DNA of 64,000 bases from Macrobrachium rosenbergii (lineage: Eukaryota; Arthropoda; Malacostraca; Decapoda; Palaemonidae): positions 43,477,009 through 43,541,008 of the forward strand of contig NC_089767.1 of NCBI RefSeq assembly GCF_040412425.1, read 5' to 3'. Positions 19,600 through 31,040 of this stretch are shown here, piece by piece; the stretch's first letter is position 1, and every line of letters begins with the position of its first letter. The notes beneath the pieces are model-generated. The model was not told the DNA's origin and did not search any database. It saw only the letters and a program-made list of their open reading frames with translations. A program made the translations under genes and the position numbers.

Positions 19600-21830
19600 A
19601 CCGGCCAAATTCTTTACGCCAGTGGAATACCGACTGAGCTAAAGTCATGAAAAAGACCTCACTTGAGGACCCGCAACAAATAACAACAAAAAAACCGACT
19701 CTGAACAGAACCTAAAGAGGTGCGAGCGAGCTTTTCGACAAACTGTAATAACTCTTTTCCTCTTTTCCATCGCCCCGTCAAAACAACCTTCCAACTTCCG
19801 CTGTCACCCTTTTGATCTGTGCCTTTGCGGGCTGAACAACCTTTTTTGTGAATGATATTTTGAACTGAATGAAAGAGACGATTGTATTTTGCATTTCCAT
19901 TTCAATGTACTACGCCGCGACTGCGGGTGAGGGGAGTCATTATACATTGTCTCGTGGAAAGCAGGATGGGCTATCCAAGATGCCACGGAGGAATACGTCG
20001 TAAATATTATGAAAATTGCCCAGGAATCGTAACTAACTTTCGGAGCCGTCATTGACTTGCCGAAGTGAATTAATGTTTTTTTTTTTTTTTTTATTCCCTG
20101 ATTTTAATGATCTCTGACAAAGCAGTGGCCAAGACGTTGCAAGTGTCCTTGAGGGCAAAAAGCTGATAGACCAGATTGCTATTTCACTCTCTTGAAAACC
20201 TTTGCCCCTTATCGACAGTCGCGGATATGAATATAATATATATACATAGAACACTTTTACCGACATTTCCCTGAACGCTTTCAGATTCATTGTGGACTTT
20301 CAATACGAGAGAAACTGAAACCAATAAACTTGTCCAGTTGATGAAGCAGCTGCTGTCGTATATATATATATATAATATATATTAAAACGAGATGCCATGT
20401 CGAACCCCATCCCATTGCCCCCTTTCATATCTCGTTGCCATGGCTTTCTTGTCACTGTGACAAATTTGTGTTTTATATGGACATGTATCATGTTCTTGAC
20501 GAGATGCGCTGCAGTCAGCACAAGTGTGGAAAAGCCCCGTTGGTGGCGATCGTCTGAACGAGAATGAAAACAAATGACTGCGCCGAACGTTACTCCGCGT
20601 CGCGTCGCCCTGGCGGTAACTTCGGTGAAGAAAAATAATAAAACGTTCGTGTATCCCCTCCCCCCAATAAGCAGATGCAGGAAACCAAAACGTAAGTGGT
20701 TATTTGATGCCTATGATATTTCCTCTAACTGGACGGCCGCTCTCCCTCCCCCCACCCCAACACCCCTCCACCCCCTCCAAAATCCACTTCTATATCTCTA
20801 AGCAAGTAGACGTCTGTTTTCATCCCCGACTGACTGACGCTCTGCCGTGAAGCTTTCCCGCCTTTTGCCGCTCGATCCGCGTCATCCCCTTCGGTAATAG
20901 TTTGTCAATAAGGTAGTTCGCATGTCTATTTTGATATGATTTACTGAATGGATTATTTTTTAAACGTGTTAGAAGTCAACGTTAGGACACTAACCTCAAA
21001 ACAAAAGTATATTGAAAACTGGTATTGCAATTATGTATAGTATTAATCTTGTGCGCAAAGGGATTGAGAGACCCACTGAGGAGAGGCGCAGCCTGTCGCT
21101 TGCAGTGATAACAGCATTTCAAGAATGGCAAGAAATAGGAGCCAATGTATTTTGTCACTGAATTACGCTTGGCCTTTTTTTTTTTAAATACTCCCGTATA
21201 TTAAGCCACAAATACTCATGAATATCGACTTCGCTTAAACCTTGGCACGTGAACTATTTTCAAAGTTGAGTGAATTCGACATGAAGAGGATTTTCTTGGT
21301 TTGATATTTGGAACAGATGTGAACGTGAAATTGGCTGTCATATGAAATTTCCCAAGTGACTCGACACCACTTTCTTGCCGTTTTCTGGTGACGTCAACAC
21401 GACAGACAACTCAAGGACTAGCAAGATAAACAATGCTCAAGCGATGGTCGACGACACGCATGCGCCTCGCGAGGAAGTGCGTTGATTTCAGTTCCTTTGC
21501 AGAAAAAAAAAAAATAATGCTGTGTATCAATGTCAACCAAGAATACTTCCTCTGGACCTTCAATGGAATAAACCTTCAATTTTCGTATAAGATATATATG
21601 TATAAAGAGAGAGAGAGAGCTGTAACAGATTATATATATATAGATATATATAGAAATATATATAAATGTATGTTGAGGGTCTTTTGGAAGCCGTCAGTGT
21701 CTGTGTTGTAAAAGCTTATATTAAATGGTGCTATGGATCTATTATTTGTAAAACGTCTGAAGTAGTAAAGGATTTTATGTTGGAAGGTTCTTTCATCAAT
21801 TATCATTAACGAGTCCTTGACTGTTTGATG
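19600..21830. other. Spacer, partly higher G+C
   Basis: 20.56-20.90 kb has CpG-containing sequence (CGCGTCGCGTCGCCCTGGCG) and a C-rich patch but no exon with both splice sites that I could support. Confidence 0.4.
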
Positions 21831-21835
21831 TAATA

Positions 21836-21994
<159 letters not shown>

Positions 21995-22623
21995 GCCTAT
22001 ACATATGGCAACATTTATTTTGGTTTTCAAACTTAAATACATTAAGCAGTGAAATGAAGAGTGAAAATGAATATTACAAACTGTCAGTGACGTACCCTTT
22101 TCGTGGCAAAACACGATTTGCACGGGCATATATAAAAATAAATATGTAAAGCGTCGGCGGGCATTTAAGCGAAGCGCCAATAGAAGGAGGCGTCTCTTCG
22201 ATATGAAAACCCATTGGCGATTGTAATTTAATTGAATTCGATTTCGTGTAACCTTCAGGGAATTAAAAATATTTTTAAACATTCTGGAATTTGGTGGGGG
22301 TTGAATATTTTAGGTCAATGACGCAACATGTAAAAATTTAAAAAGGTAACTTGAAGCCAAAAAGAAACGAAGATTTTGTTCGCTGTAGATTTTGAACGAT
22401 GGAAAAAAATTTCGTTTGCTGTCACAGTTATCAGTCCATCCATTATGGAAACCAATCCCTTGTTTTTACTTTTGAACGGGAGACTCTCCCTCGACCTAGG
22501 ATGAAGAAGAAGAGAGATCGATGATGTCATAAGACAACATTTTCAGTTTCTTGTCTTTCTCGTGCTCTCTTTTTTAGGTGTTCTACTCCGGTTATATACC
22601 TCTGTCACTTGGGGCCACCACCC

Positions 22624-22713
22624 CTTCCTCCTCCTCCTCCTTCCCTCCTCCTCCTCCTCCTCCTCCTCCTCCTCCTCCTCCTCCTCCTCCTCCTCCTCCT
22701 CCTCCTCCTCCTC
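22624..22713 (+). repeat. (CTC)n microsatellite
   Basis: About 24 continuous CTC/TCC units with an imperfect start. Confidence 0.95.
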
Positions 22714-23399
22714 GCCCCAAATTCTTACTGTTGTTTCTGATGTTATTTTTGTTGTCTGAGTGATTTAGTATTTTTTTATTAAGAATGATTTCGTTCTAAG
22801 GAGAAAATAACTGGAGGAAGATTTGAATTCAGTTTGTAATGAGAAGAACTTAACCTCACAGTCACAAAAACTCTTCTGTTCTGAGATCCCTGCCATTCCT
22901 CCCCCCCCTTCCCTCCCCCCCCCTGCCCTCCTCGTAAGCAGATACCGCATCCTTTTTATCCAGACTCAAATCCTCAATTCTCTCTCTCTCTCTCTCTCTC
23001 CCCCCATGGCTCAAACTCTGTCGTCTTAACTATTTCCCTCTCTCTTATATAAATGTCACTTCCCCCCGCCCACCACCTCCCCCAAAACACCAGGCTTGGT
23101 TACCCGATTGTCCCTGTTATCAACTGTGTGAGGTATTTTTCTGTTTTTCTTTTTATCTTAGCTACAGGTAATTTCAGGCGTCGCCCTGAAAGCTAAAGCA
23201 TACAATAAGTGTACCTCTCTAACCCACCATTGTGTGTTATGTGAACCAGTTTGGAAATAGACGCTTAAAATTCATCAGAATGGTGTTTCAATTGTACCTT
23301 TTGGTGTTCAACAGAATTTATAACTAATAAAGGTTACGGTATCCCCATTTGTGAAACCTCTTGAGACTGATAAAGGACTGAGCAAGTCGTGTCAGTCTG

Positions 23400-23655
23400 T
23401 ATTGCCCTAAAATGGAAGACTGCAGTATCTGCAAAAATACAAAACAGAAAAAATGGCAGACTGCAGTTTTCCCGTGCCTTACAGCTGATTTTGCAGATAC
23501 TGCAAATGGGACCCCCTCAATATTCGTGGAAAGCATTGAAGAATCATTCGGAAACCACAGTAACTTGTGTATTTTGTGTTTCACGAGCCCAATAGGTGGC
23601 ATACCTCAATCTCAAAAAATTTTGCAGACACTGCAGTTTTCCATTTTAGGGCAGT
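23400..23655. repeat. Foldback element with about 38-bp inverted arms
   Basis: Arm 1 contains TGCCCTAAAATGGAAGACTG then CAGTATCTGCAAAA; arm 2 contains TTTTGCAGACACTGCAG then TTTTCCATTTTAGGGCA. The enclosed 180 bases hold an extra partial copy (TTTTGCAGATACTGCAAATG). Overlapping short ORFs are by-products of the repeat. Confidence 0.8.
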
Positions 23656-24141
23656 GTACAGGTCAGTCATTTTGGGCAGAATTAGGAAGTATATATGGTA
23701 AGATAATGAAATGAGAGGTATATATAAATCCTCTACATAAAATGAAACCTACAATTTGGAAATTGGCTTGGGAATTAGACAAATTATTGCATAACATCAG
23801 CAATGTGCAGAGAGCCTCAATGATTAGCCCTTTAGGAATGCAAAAGAAACTAGCAACTCTGCTCGCCATCTTTTTCCAAGTTTGTCGCCAAGAGGTCAGT
23901 TGGTTCTGAAAAGCTTCTTCGCACAGACAGTTTCCAGTGACTTGCAATGCTAAGATATTTTGGGGATGCTTTAGGATGATGCCCGTTTTCTGTTTTATAG
24001 TTATTACGTCCATGGCTATAGACCTCTTTCCCCATGAGTCGATTTCCTAGGGTACTTCCCACGTCAGGTCGCCAACCGCGTTGGTACCATATTTTGGGCT
24101 GCATAAGCATCGTTAACCGCTGTGAAGTTCATGCTTTGACC

Positions 24142-24262
24142 CCGTAGAGGGCGGTAGTGCCGTCGGTGCCCCTCACTTGGTGCACTGTAGGCATTGCTTA
24201 AGGTTCTTTGCAGCATCCCATGTTCCTTAAATTGCTTTCACAGTTCTGTACTGTTAGAAATT
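24142..24262 (+). repeat. SINE-like repeat, 5' end fragment
   Basis: Shares GTAGTGCCGTCGGTGCCCCT, GGTGCACTGTAGGCATTGCT and TTAAGGTTCTTTGCAGC with copies 1 and 2, then degrades after about 120 bases. Confidence 0.6.
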
Positions 24263-25439
24263 AAATTAAGAACGTATACAAATTATATATATTATATATA
24301 TACGTATGTATGTATATATGTATGCATAATATGTGTTACATATATATATACATACATATATATACACAGGCTACATACAAAAGAGCAGGCAAACGATTGC
24401 ATGTCATCATGACGTGATGATCATCGCTCTAACTCGCCCCTTAAAATAAGTCTGATATATGATCTGGGACATTCTTTCCTAATGGCGGAGCAAACACAAA
24501 ACCACCTCAAGTAAGACTTGAATTAGGTCTCTTCCCGTGATGGACATCGGCCGCGGAATGTCAAAAATAGTCCCAGCTGGCTAACAGGCCTCGAGTCATG
24601 CAACGGGGTTCAAGACTATTAGGCCGTGTCGTGTCACGCCTGCAATGGGGGATTCCACATAATATACTGTGTTACGTTGTTCGAATCGTGTGTCAAGTAG
24701 CTGATCCCGTGTCTTCAACGGCTTGTTGTTAGAAATATGCAAATACCGAGTTGTCCTTGACAACTGAGTGCAAGAACATTCACTGTCTTCTATTTTGTAG
24801 TATTGTCTATAATGATTATGATCGGAATTGAAAGCTTAACAGACGACCAGAGAATATTTTCCCAGGCTTTTTCCATTATCTTGAAGTTATGACTGAGAGT
24901 TGGTGAAAGTTTTGTTAAACTGCAGCGCTATTTCAAATGATAAACTCCACTGCTGCTAAGGAGAGATTATCAATAAAGAGGACTGTTTGACACCTCATTC
25001 TCATGTTTTATCTTCTTTTTCTTCGTTCCTCGTTGATGTCGACTTTAAATTTCCTTTACGTGAGCAACATTACTTTTTTTTTTTAGGATAGGGCCATTAA
25101 CAATTTTCTATTCAGTTTTTTTTTTTCATTTAAGAAAAATCTTTGTATTACCTCTGTTCCTTCTTCGTCAGTGGATGTAAAACAAAGAAAGCGGGTTTTT
25201 ATGTCCGTGTAGTTAATTGTTTTGACACCCCGTTTGGTATATAGATCTGGTCTTCTGTAATAATTTTAATTATTCTATCTTTGTCCTCTTCCCAGTCTGC
25301 AATCTTCGTTTACATCGTTTAACATGTATTCAGTTCCGTAATGGACCTTTCAATTAATTCATCATCTTCGTCATATCCTCATGCATTTCATCATATTCCA
25401 TTTGAATTATCTTCTGTCATTCCCCTCTGATCCTCAATA

Positions 25440-25915
25440 CCATTTCCCACAGGATAGTTGATAGTTAATAGTGATATAACGCCAGATGACTCAAAATCAA
25501 TCAATCTTCATTTCATTTCCCGTGAGTTACGTCTTTAAGGCATTCATATTCCATTTGAAATCTTTTCCATCAACTTTCCGCTGTTCTGCGATATCATTTT
25601 CCACAGGATAGTTGATAAACAATAGTGATTTTAATGTCAGATAACTCAAAATCAATCAATCGTCGTTCTCCTTTCCCTTCTGGTACATCCTTCTGCATAG
25701 ATTCAATTCCCTGATAACTGCCTCGTTTTCCTTTCAACCCATTCATCAAAATCGTCATTTCCTTTTGTAGTTCTTCATTTTCCCTTTAAATTCTCCTCTT
25801 TCAACTTTCCTGTATTTTGTAATACATTTTTCCATAGGATAGTTAATAGTGAAGTAACGCCAGACAACTCACAATCAATCACTCTTCATTGCCTTTTTCC
25901 CCTGTGAGTGACCTC
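25440..25915 (+). repeat. Degenerate tandem triplication
   Basis: Three copies of a block with ACAGGATAGTTGATA, GTAACGCCAGA and CTCAAAATCAATCAAT near 25453, 25606 and 25835, each followed by CTTCATT-rich sequence. Spacing is uneven (about 153 and 229 bases). Confidence 0.75.
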
Positions 25916-26209
25916 ACGCGTCATAACCTCAAGAAGAAGAAGAGGCAGAAGATGTAAACAAAAGCTTATTTGTTAACCAAGTTAAAACGCTGGCTGGACT
26001 CTTCCGAAAAATTACCCTTAAAATAAGTGGCCCTGGCTCTCAGGAAACAGAGAAGTAAGTGGGATTTATTTTACGAAATTGAAAAATATTTGTGAAGGAG
26101 TTATTAGACACAAATTTAGTCTATTTAATGGGAAAGAAACGAGAGATATGAGGTTACGTAGATGAGTGACTCGAGACGTTGGCTTAGCCCTAGACTACGT
26201 CCACTGATG

Positions 26210-26210
<1 letters not shown>

Positions 26211-26270
<60 letters not shown>
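26211..26270 (+). repeat. (ATT)n microsatellite
   Basis: Pure trinucleotide run of about 60 bases. Confidence 0.95.
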
Positions 26271-26273
<3 letters not shown>

Positions 26274-26576
26274 GTACATTTGTAAGCTGTAAAAGCAATT
26301 GGTACATAAGTTTCTCGTTCGTAGGGTGAATTATAGCCCAGGCTACATTTGATCCAATTGTAGCTTGCTATTATGTGTTACAACCGATAGATCTATCTAT
26401 TGTTAGGACAAATAAGCCAATAATTCGTATTGTTTTTTATTGCAATAGCTATTAACGATTTTCCAGGTTAGCCTAGGCCTAGATCCAAATGTAGTCTGGG
26501 TCATAAAGCCTAATCATCGAGACTTTAGAAATGAAAGCATATGATGACTTGCAGGTCTCGACCAGCCTACAAGCAT

Positions 26577-26790
26577 TTTTAAGATATCTTCCAAGAAGGA
26601 TACATCCTAACCTAACCTAAGACTAGGGTGCCATGCTCCAAACTGGTTGAGAAGGCTTTGCCTTACCTAATCCTTAAGACATCTTTCACGGAGGATGCAT
26701 CCTAACCTAACCTTAATCTAAGATGCCGTACTCTAACCTGGCTGGGAAGGCCTTGCCTCACTTGGACCCCCCTAATGGGTCATTGTGCAT
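26577..26790 (+). repeat. About 110-bp tandem duplication with CCTAACCTAA
   Basis: Two copies of a unit running from TTAAGATATCTTCCAAGAAG through CATCCTAACCTAACCT and AAGGCTTTGCCTTAC, about 80% alike by eye. Confidence 0.7.
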
Positions 26791-27214
26791 AGCAAAATGA
26801 TGTGTGCATAATTATTCTGCAGTAGGTTACTATGCAGATTTTAACAAACTTGACCATAATGGTATAATATTTTCATTCCTGTTCAAGTACAGGAACTACA
26901 TAAATGTATTTTTCCAACAACTTATCATTTCTTTATTGCAGTTCTAACCATTATTGCTGGTGCAAACCATTGCTTTTGCAGTTTCCTTTTCCCCATGTTT
27001 CTAACAATTTATGGACCATAGTGAAAAAGAAGTAAAGTACATCAACCAGAAAGGCGTAAAGTGCATTAATCACAAGATAATCAGTTAAAAAATGCATCCT
27101 AGCATAGCTATTGATGTTTAGCTTAGCCATTCATCCTGACATATAAGTTCTCTTGGTATATTATGCAGAATTTGAGTAAAACGAACTGCTTTTGATAATG
27201 TTTTGTATTTACAG

Positions 27215-27301
27215 ACATGGCGCCTGAATGGGTCACTGGGGAGAGTAAAACCTATCAACAGAAGCTCTTAATTCCTGGAACGAATAGAAGAAAGTTTTTC
27301 G
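27215..27301 (+). CDS. CPLANE2: CPLANE2-like exon 1 with start codon
   Basis: Acceptor TATTTACAG ends at 27214 and donor GTGAGT starts at 27302. ATG at 27217 sits in a good context (GACATGG) and opens MAPEWVTGESKTYQQKLLIP followed by GTNRRKFF, which matches the N-terminus of CPLANE2 proteins. An acceptor just before the ATG implies an untranslated first exon upstream. It ends in phase 1. Confidence 0.75.
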
Positions 27302-28102
27302 GTGAGTTTACCTTTTACATGAATTATTTTTGTGCCATTCTTCAAGAATTAAGGAATTATTTGGGTAGCTATCCTTTTATTTCTCAAAACATAAGGCAAT
27401 GTCTGTTTGTTTTCACCATGTTCATTGTTATGAGATTGTTCCTATGAAGCATACAGACCTTTGTCATATACATAGGAGCATCTTTGAAATGCAAGTTGGT
27501 TCAGTTGTTGAGACTGGAAACAGGTGTGTAGCTTGCCCAGGTAAATCCTTATGTAAGTGTAAGTACGTAAGGTTCCAACTTCTTGTATGACCAGTTTGTG
27601 TCAATTTGTAATGGCCTTAGTTTTCACTAGAAAGCCCTGGGTTCCATCCTAATGTGAGGTATCAGTTTATTTTTTTATTGCTCACTTTTTGCCATTATTC
27701 ATACTTCCAGTGTAGTGTGCTGAGTGTGACCTTATTTGCTAAATGTCAGAAAACTAGTAAATGATATTTGGCAAGAGTGGTGGGACATAGTTGGTTCAAA
27801 TGAAATGAAAGAGTTCAGCAGTGACGTGTTCCCCTGGAGGTATGCAATATGGTCAGGCAATGTGAAACTGCTCGTTTTTTCAAGTTTGTTGCATAAGGTG
27901 GTTTTTGCAACAAATTTAAGTTATGTTATATTTTAAGTCATTTTATAATTTACCATAAATTTAATTTATAACTTTAAAGTAATTTGTTCAGTGGTTTAGT
28001 ATAAACTACCTGGAAAAATATGCTAACTTCATAATTTGGTATAGTATATACTCGTATAACAGGATGTTAATAGTTTCTTTTATTTTAATTTTCTGTTCAC
28101 AG

Positions 28103-28225
28103 GACTGCTTGAAAAACCGTTTTTAACTCCGTCAGCTCCAAATGTCGCCTACAGGATTTTTATGTAAGGAAAAGTGTCGTTAGGGAAGACACAGACAATG
28201 AATGGACTCTCAGGCCAAGAAGTAG
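28103..28225 (+). CDS. CPLANE2: CPLANE2-like exon 2 with P-loop and in-frame TAA
   Basis: Acceptor TGTTCACAG ends at 28102; the donor is GTCAGT at 28226. It reads GLLEKPFLTPSAPNVAYRIF M, stop, then GKVSLGKTQTMNGLSGQEV. Homology continues on both sides of the stop without a gap, so TAA replaces one conserved residue, Ser in the vertebrate protein (TCA to TAA would do it). The Walker A pattern GxxxxGKT is intact. It ends in phase 1 and joins the next exon correctly. Confidence 0.72.
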
Positions 28226-28930
28226 GTCAGTATTGGTTCTCAGTTTTTGTCCCAAATGAAATTGTTTTGTGAGTGCAAAAAGAATGATTTTAATGCTTAC
28301 CATTCTACTTGTATTTATGTATACCTTTGTGCTATATGTTTTTGCATAAGTAAGCTAATAATAATAACATTATTAGTGTAATAAGAATAATAACAAGATA
28401 TATCAGTCACCTTTCAGATTATTAAGAAGAATTATTTTTGTTACCTTATGAGACCTATAATTTCTTCAGTAGATTGTTTCTATATAAATTCCAAAACATA
28501 TCAAGTTGCTATCACTGTTGTGAAGAACTGTCTCAGCCACCTATCGTATTGGTTTGTTAGTCCTAACAGAAAAATTAAAAAATCAATCAGTCCCAAGTCC
28601 AGATTAGATTTTATGTATAATCTTAATTTACCAAAGAGTTATTGAACTGGTATTAGAACATCTATAAACTGAACTAGATTGGATTTATCCCTACCTGTCT
28701 GCCAATTTTAGAATGAACTAAATTGCATATTTGCAATTGTAAGTTTGCATTTAATGGTAAATTCTGCAAACAAATGATGTTTCTACTTTAGAGATTTATC
28801 ACACAACTCTCTTTTGGTCCTGTGGTGTCTTTAGGCCAGGTATTCACTCATACTGAAGGGCAAACAATGCTTGACGAGTCTTTTGGTTATGTGAATCAGT
28901 ATTGTAAAAGTAACATCAGTTTTCTTGTAG

Positions 28931-29076
28931 GTTCCTTCACACACATTGGGACAGTGGGAATACAGTGCAGTCATGTGGTCTGGCCCATGAAAATTGGCAA
29001 CAGGCTCATTCTCTCTTGTCTGGAGATTTGGGATGCTGGTGAGGCAAGCATTAAACACTACGATCATGTGTTGCCG
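28931..29076 (+). CDS. CPLANE2: CPLANE2-like exon 3 with switch regions and G3 motif
   Basis: Acceptor TTTCTTGTAG ends at 28930 and donor GTAAGT starts at 29077. It encodes GSFTHIGTVGIQCSHVVWP, then a linker, and CLEIWDAGEASIKHYDHVLP. The DxxG of G3 is present (DAGE). Spacing to the P-loop exon agrees with the family to within one residue. It ends in phase 0. Confidence 0.78.
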
Positions 29077-29471
29077 GTAAGTGACTGAAATTGCGGTGAG
29101 CAGTGATTTGGCTTTTGATTTTATGACCATGTATATATATTGTTAATTAGGCCTTTTGGAAGCTTGCATTACTAATGTCTAAACACTAGGTCAGCTGCAG
29201 TTATGTTTTCTCATTTCATCACTTCCCTCTCTAATTTGTAATTTTCTGGAAAAAAATAAGTATTTAAGAAGAAATTTTAAATTACTTTGAAATGCTTTTA
29301 GTTATGAAAACCATGATTAATGTTTGTAGACCACATTAACTTCTTCACAAAGACTGACACAGATGCCTTAAAATTGAAAAATAAGCCCATACAAATTAAA
29401 AGATGATCTCTTATACCTTATTTGCCATTCAGTCAGAAGAGCTACTTTTATACATTAGCATCATTTTTCAG

Positions 29472-29607
29472 GCTTGTAGAGAAGGCGTGATGCAGTGCTG
29501 TTGTGCTTCTCTCTGACTGACAGAGAAGGCTGGCTAGACCTGCCTCACATGCTAGCCACAGCGTTTCAGCCCACTGACCGTGCAGCAGTTATCAGAATAC
29601 CAAAGAG
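29472..29607 (+). CDS. CPLANE2: CPLANE2-like exon 4 with one-base deletion
   Basis: Acceptor TTTTTCAG ends at 29471 and donor GTGAGA starts at 29608. It opens as ACREG in the expected frame, and after GT at 29487-29488 the homology jumps frame to DAVLLCFSLTDREGWLDLPH, then MLATAFQPTDRAAVIRIPKR. One missing base in the Val codon accounts for the shift exactly. Without correction the next in-frame stop comes within about ten codons. Confidence 0.72.
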
Positions 29608-29871
29608 GTGAGAATTGCACCAGGATGTTTTATGTAAATTGACTGTTGGGAAAAATCCATTTTTTATTTTAATGTCTTAGTGTCAAGACTTAGAAGTCAG
29701 TGCACAGCATGATTGATGGGTTTGTTATAAAAAAATGGAATATCACTTTAATTTAAACAGTACACATGTATTTTATAGTGCAGCAATGAAATAAACTAAA
29801 ATCAGTTAGTAGAAAACATTTTGGTCACAGGTATGAAAACAATAAGCTCAATGCTAGCAAGACACTACAAC

Positions 29872-29975
29872 ATTCACTCTAAACAGTAATGATCTAAAGC
29901 TTTCACTCTAAACGATAGTGGTCTAAAACTCTCACTTTGAACATTAATGATCTCAAACTCCCATTCTAAACAGTA
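29872..29975 (+). repeat. Degenerate minisatellite, about 33-bp unit
   Basis: Four decayed copies of TTCACTCTAAACAGTAATGA then TCTAAAGC in the fourth intron of the CPLANE2-like gene. Confidence 0.7.
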
Positions 29976-30864
29976 ATTATTGTCAGGCCATTACCAAACG
30001 AGCCTGTACCATTTTAGAAAATTCAGACCACGTGAATATCCTAGCACTGTAGAATGAAAGCGAGTGATTTATACACATGGAGACAAGGTTTACTGTAACT
30101 TCCATTATAAGAAAGTGCAAATTATAAAGTACTTTTGAAATAATTACAACTAATGGAAAGAAAAATACATACAACACACTGAGTTTGAAAGGTCCCATAA
30201 GCCTGGAAGGCCTCATTAACTGGATCTGTTAATCATTTGGGAGGCACAGTTATTTAGTTAACAACCTGGGACCTAAGGGGCCTTTCACTCATGCTAACTT
30301 ACCAGGCCCAGTTTTTTCTCTCTGTCTCTCTCTCTTGTGAGTGATAGAGGCAAACTAGATGAAATAGTGGAATGAATGTTGTTTGGAAAAACGGATTATT
30401 GTGAGCAGAGTCTAGAATGTCCTAAAAACAACATTCCTCTGTCTTACTTGTTACTGACAAGGAGTTAAGGTCATTTAAGCCACAAAATGATTTTGGTTCT
30501 AAAGCTTTCAGGTTGCCATCACTTATTGATTTGTTGGGCCACTTTTGAATGGATCTTATAGGCGTGCAGACTATCCTCTAGGTTTTATTTGTTTCATACT
30601 GTATGTTATTAATATTTAGAATTTGTTCACCAGAAACAGTTGCCTTAAAAATTTGCATAAATGTAGAAATGTAGAAAATTCATTATTTGGGATGGATCTT
30701 ACCAACTGAGTCACCTTTTATCTTCTTGCTGATAGGCGATATAAGAGATGTAAGCTATTTTTAATAGTAGGTAAGTATCCAGATATTCAATTTTATTATG
30801 AAAATTTGTTTTATTTAGTTTTGTAAACAGGTACAGTCTTTTAATTGTGATTTTTTCCTGAAAG

Positions 30865-31040
30865 GTGCGAGCAGTTTGCAAATCCCAAAGATGGTTGCCA
30901 GTCCGGATGATCACACTGACGAAGTATCTAGCATAGCCCCCATTTTGAATTTTCTCTGCAAACATCAATGGCAGCAGGATCAAGAATTACTCTCCATTAA
31001 GCCACAGACTTTACAAAAGGGTTTTTGTAAACATAGATAA
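30865..31040 (+). CDS. CPLANE2: CPLANE2-like terminal exon
   Basis: Acceptor TCCTGAAAG ends at 30864 and the TAA stop is at 31038-31040. The frame gives SLQIPKMVASPDDHTDEVSS, then IAPILNFLCKHQWQQDQELL and a short basic tail. The ILN...QWQQDQ block matches the last conserved block of CPLANE2. The acceptor needs a phase-1 partner, whereas exon 4 ends in phase 2, so at least one exon is missing or unrecognised between them. Confidence 0.65.

Larger units (their letters stand above)
27215..31040 (+). pseudogene. CPLANE2: CPLANE2 (RSG1)-like small-GTPase gene, apparently disrupted
   Basis: Five exons match CPLANE2/RSG1 in order: 27215-27301, 28103-28225, 28931-29076, 29472-29607 and 30865-31040. 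Seen: TNRRKFFGLLEKPF, a P-loop GKVSLGKT, the switch region VGIQCSHVVWP, the G3 motif WDAGEA, KHYDHVLP, LLCFSLTDREGWLDLP, and a C-terminal IAPILNFLCKHQWQQDQ. Known: CPLANE2 is a Rab-like GTPase that works with the CPLANE complex at the base of the cilium in ciliogenesis. Breaks: TAA at 28165-28167 sits exactly where the family has Ser just before the P-loop Gly; one base is missing at 29487-29488; and no exon for the G4 (NKxD-like) segment was found between 29608 and 30864, where the flanking phases (2 and 1) disagree. It is either a decayed gene or a real gene read through assembly errors. Confidence 0.75.

Noticed and set aside
20033..20290. Minus-strand 85-codon ORF
   Set aside because: Contains a T-run-derived poly-Lys and no recognisable domain or splice sites.
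23412..23714. 100-codon ORF with CxxC-like cysteines (MEDCSICKNTKQKKW)
   Set aside because: It is encoded by the arms of a foldback repeat and has no splice or homology support.
26603..26625. CCTAACCTAACCTAAG as interstitial telomere
   Set aside because: Only about three units and part of a local duplication.
28831..29130. 99-codon minus-strand ORF opposite CPLANE2-like exon 3
   Set aside because: Antisense shadow; the plus strand has clear homology and splice sites.
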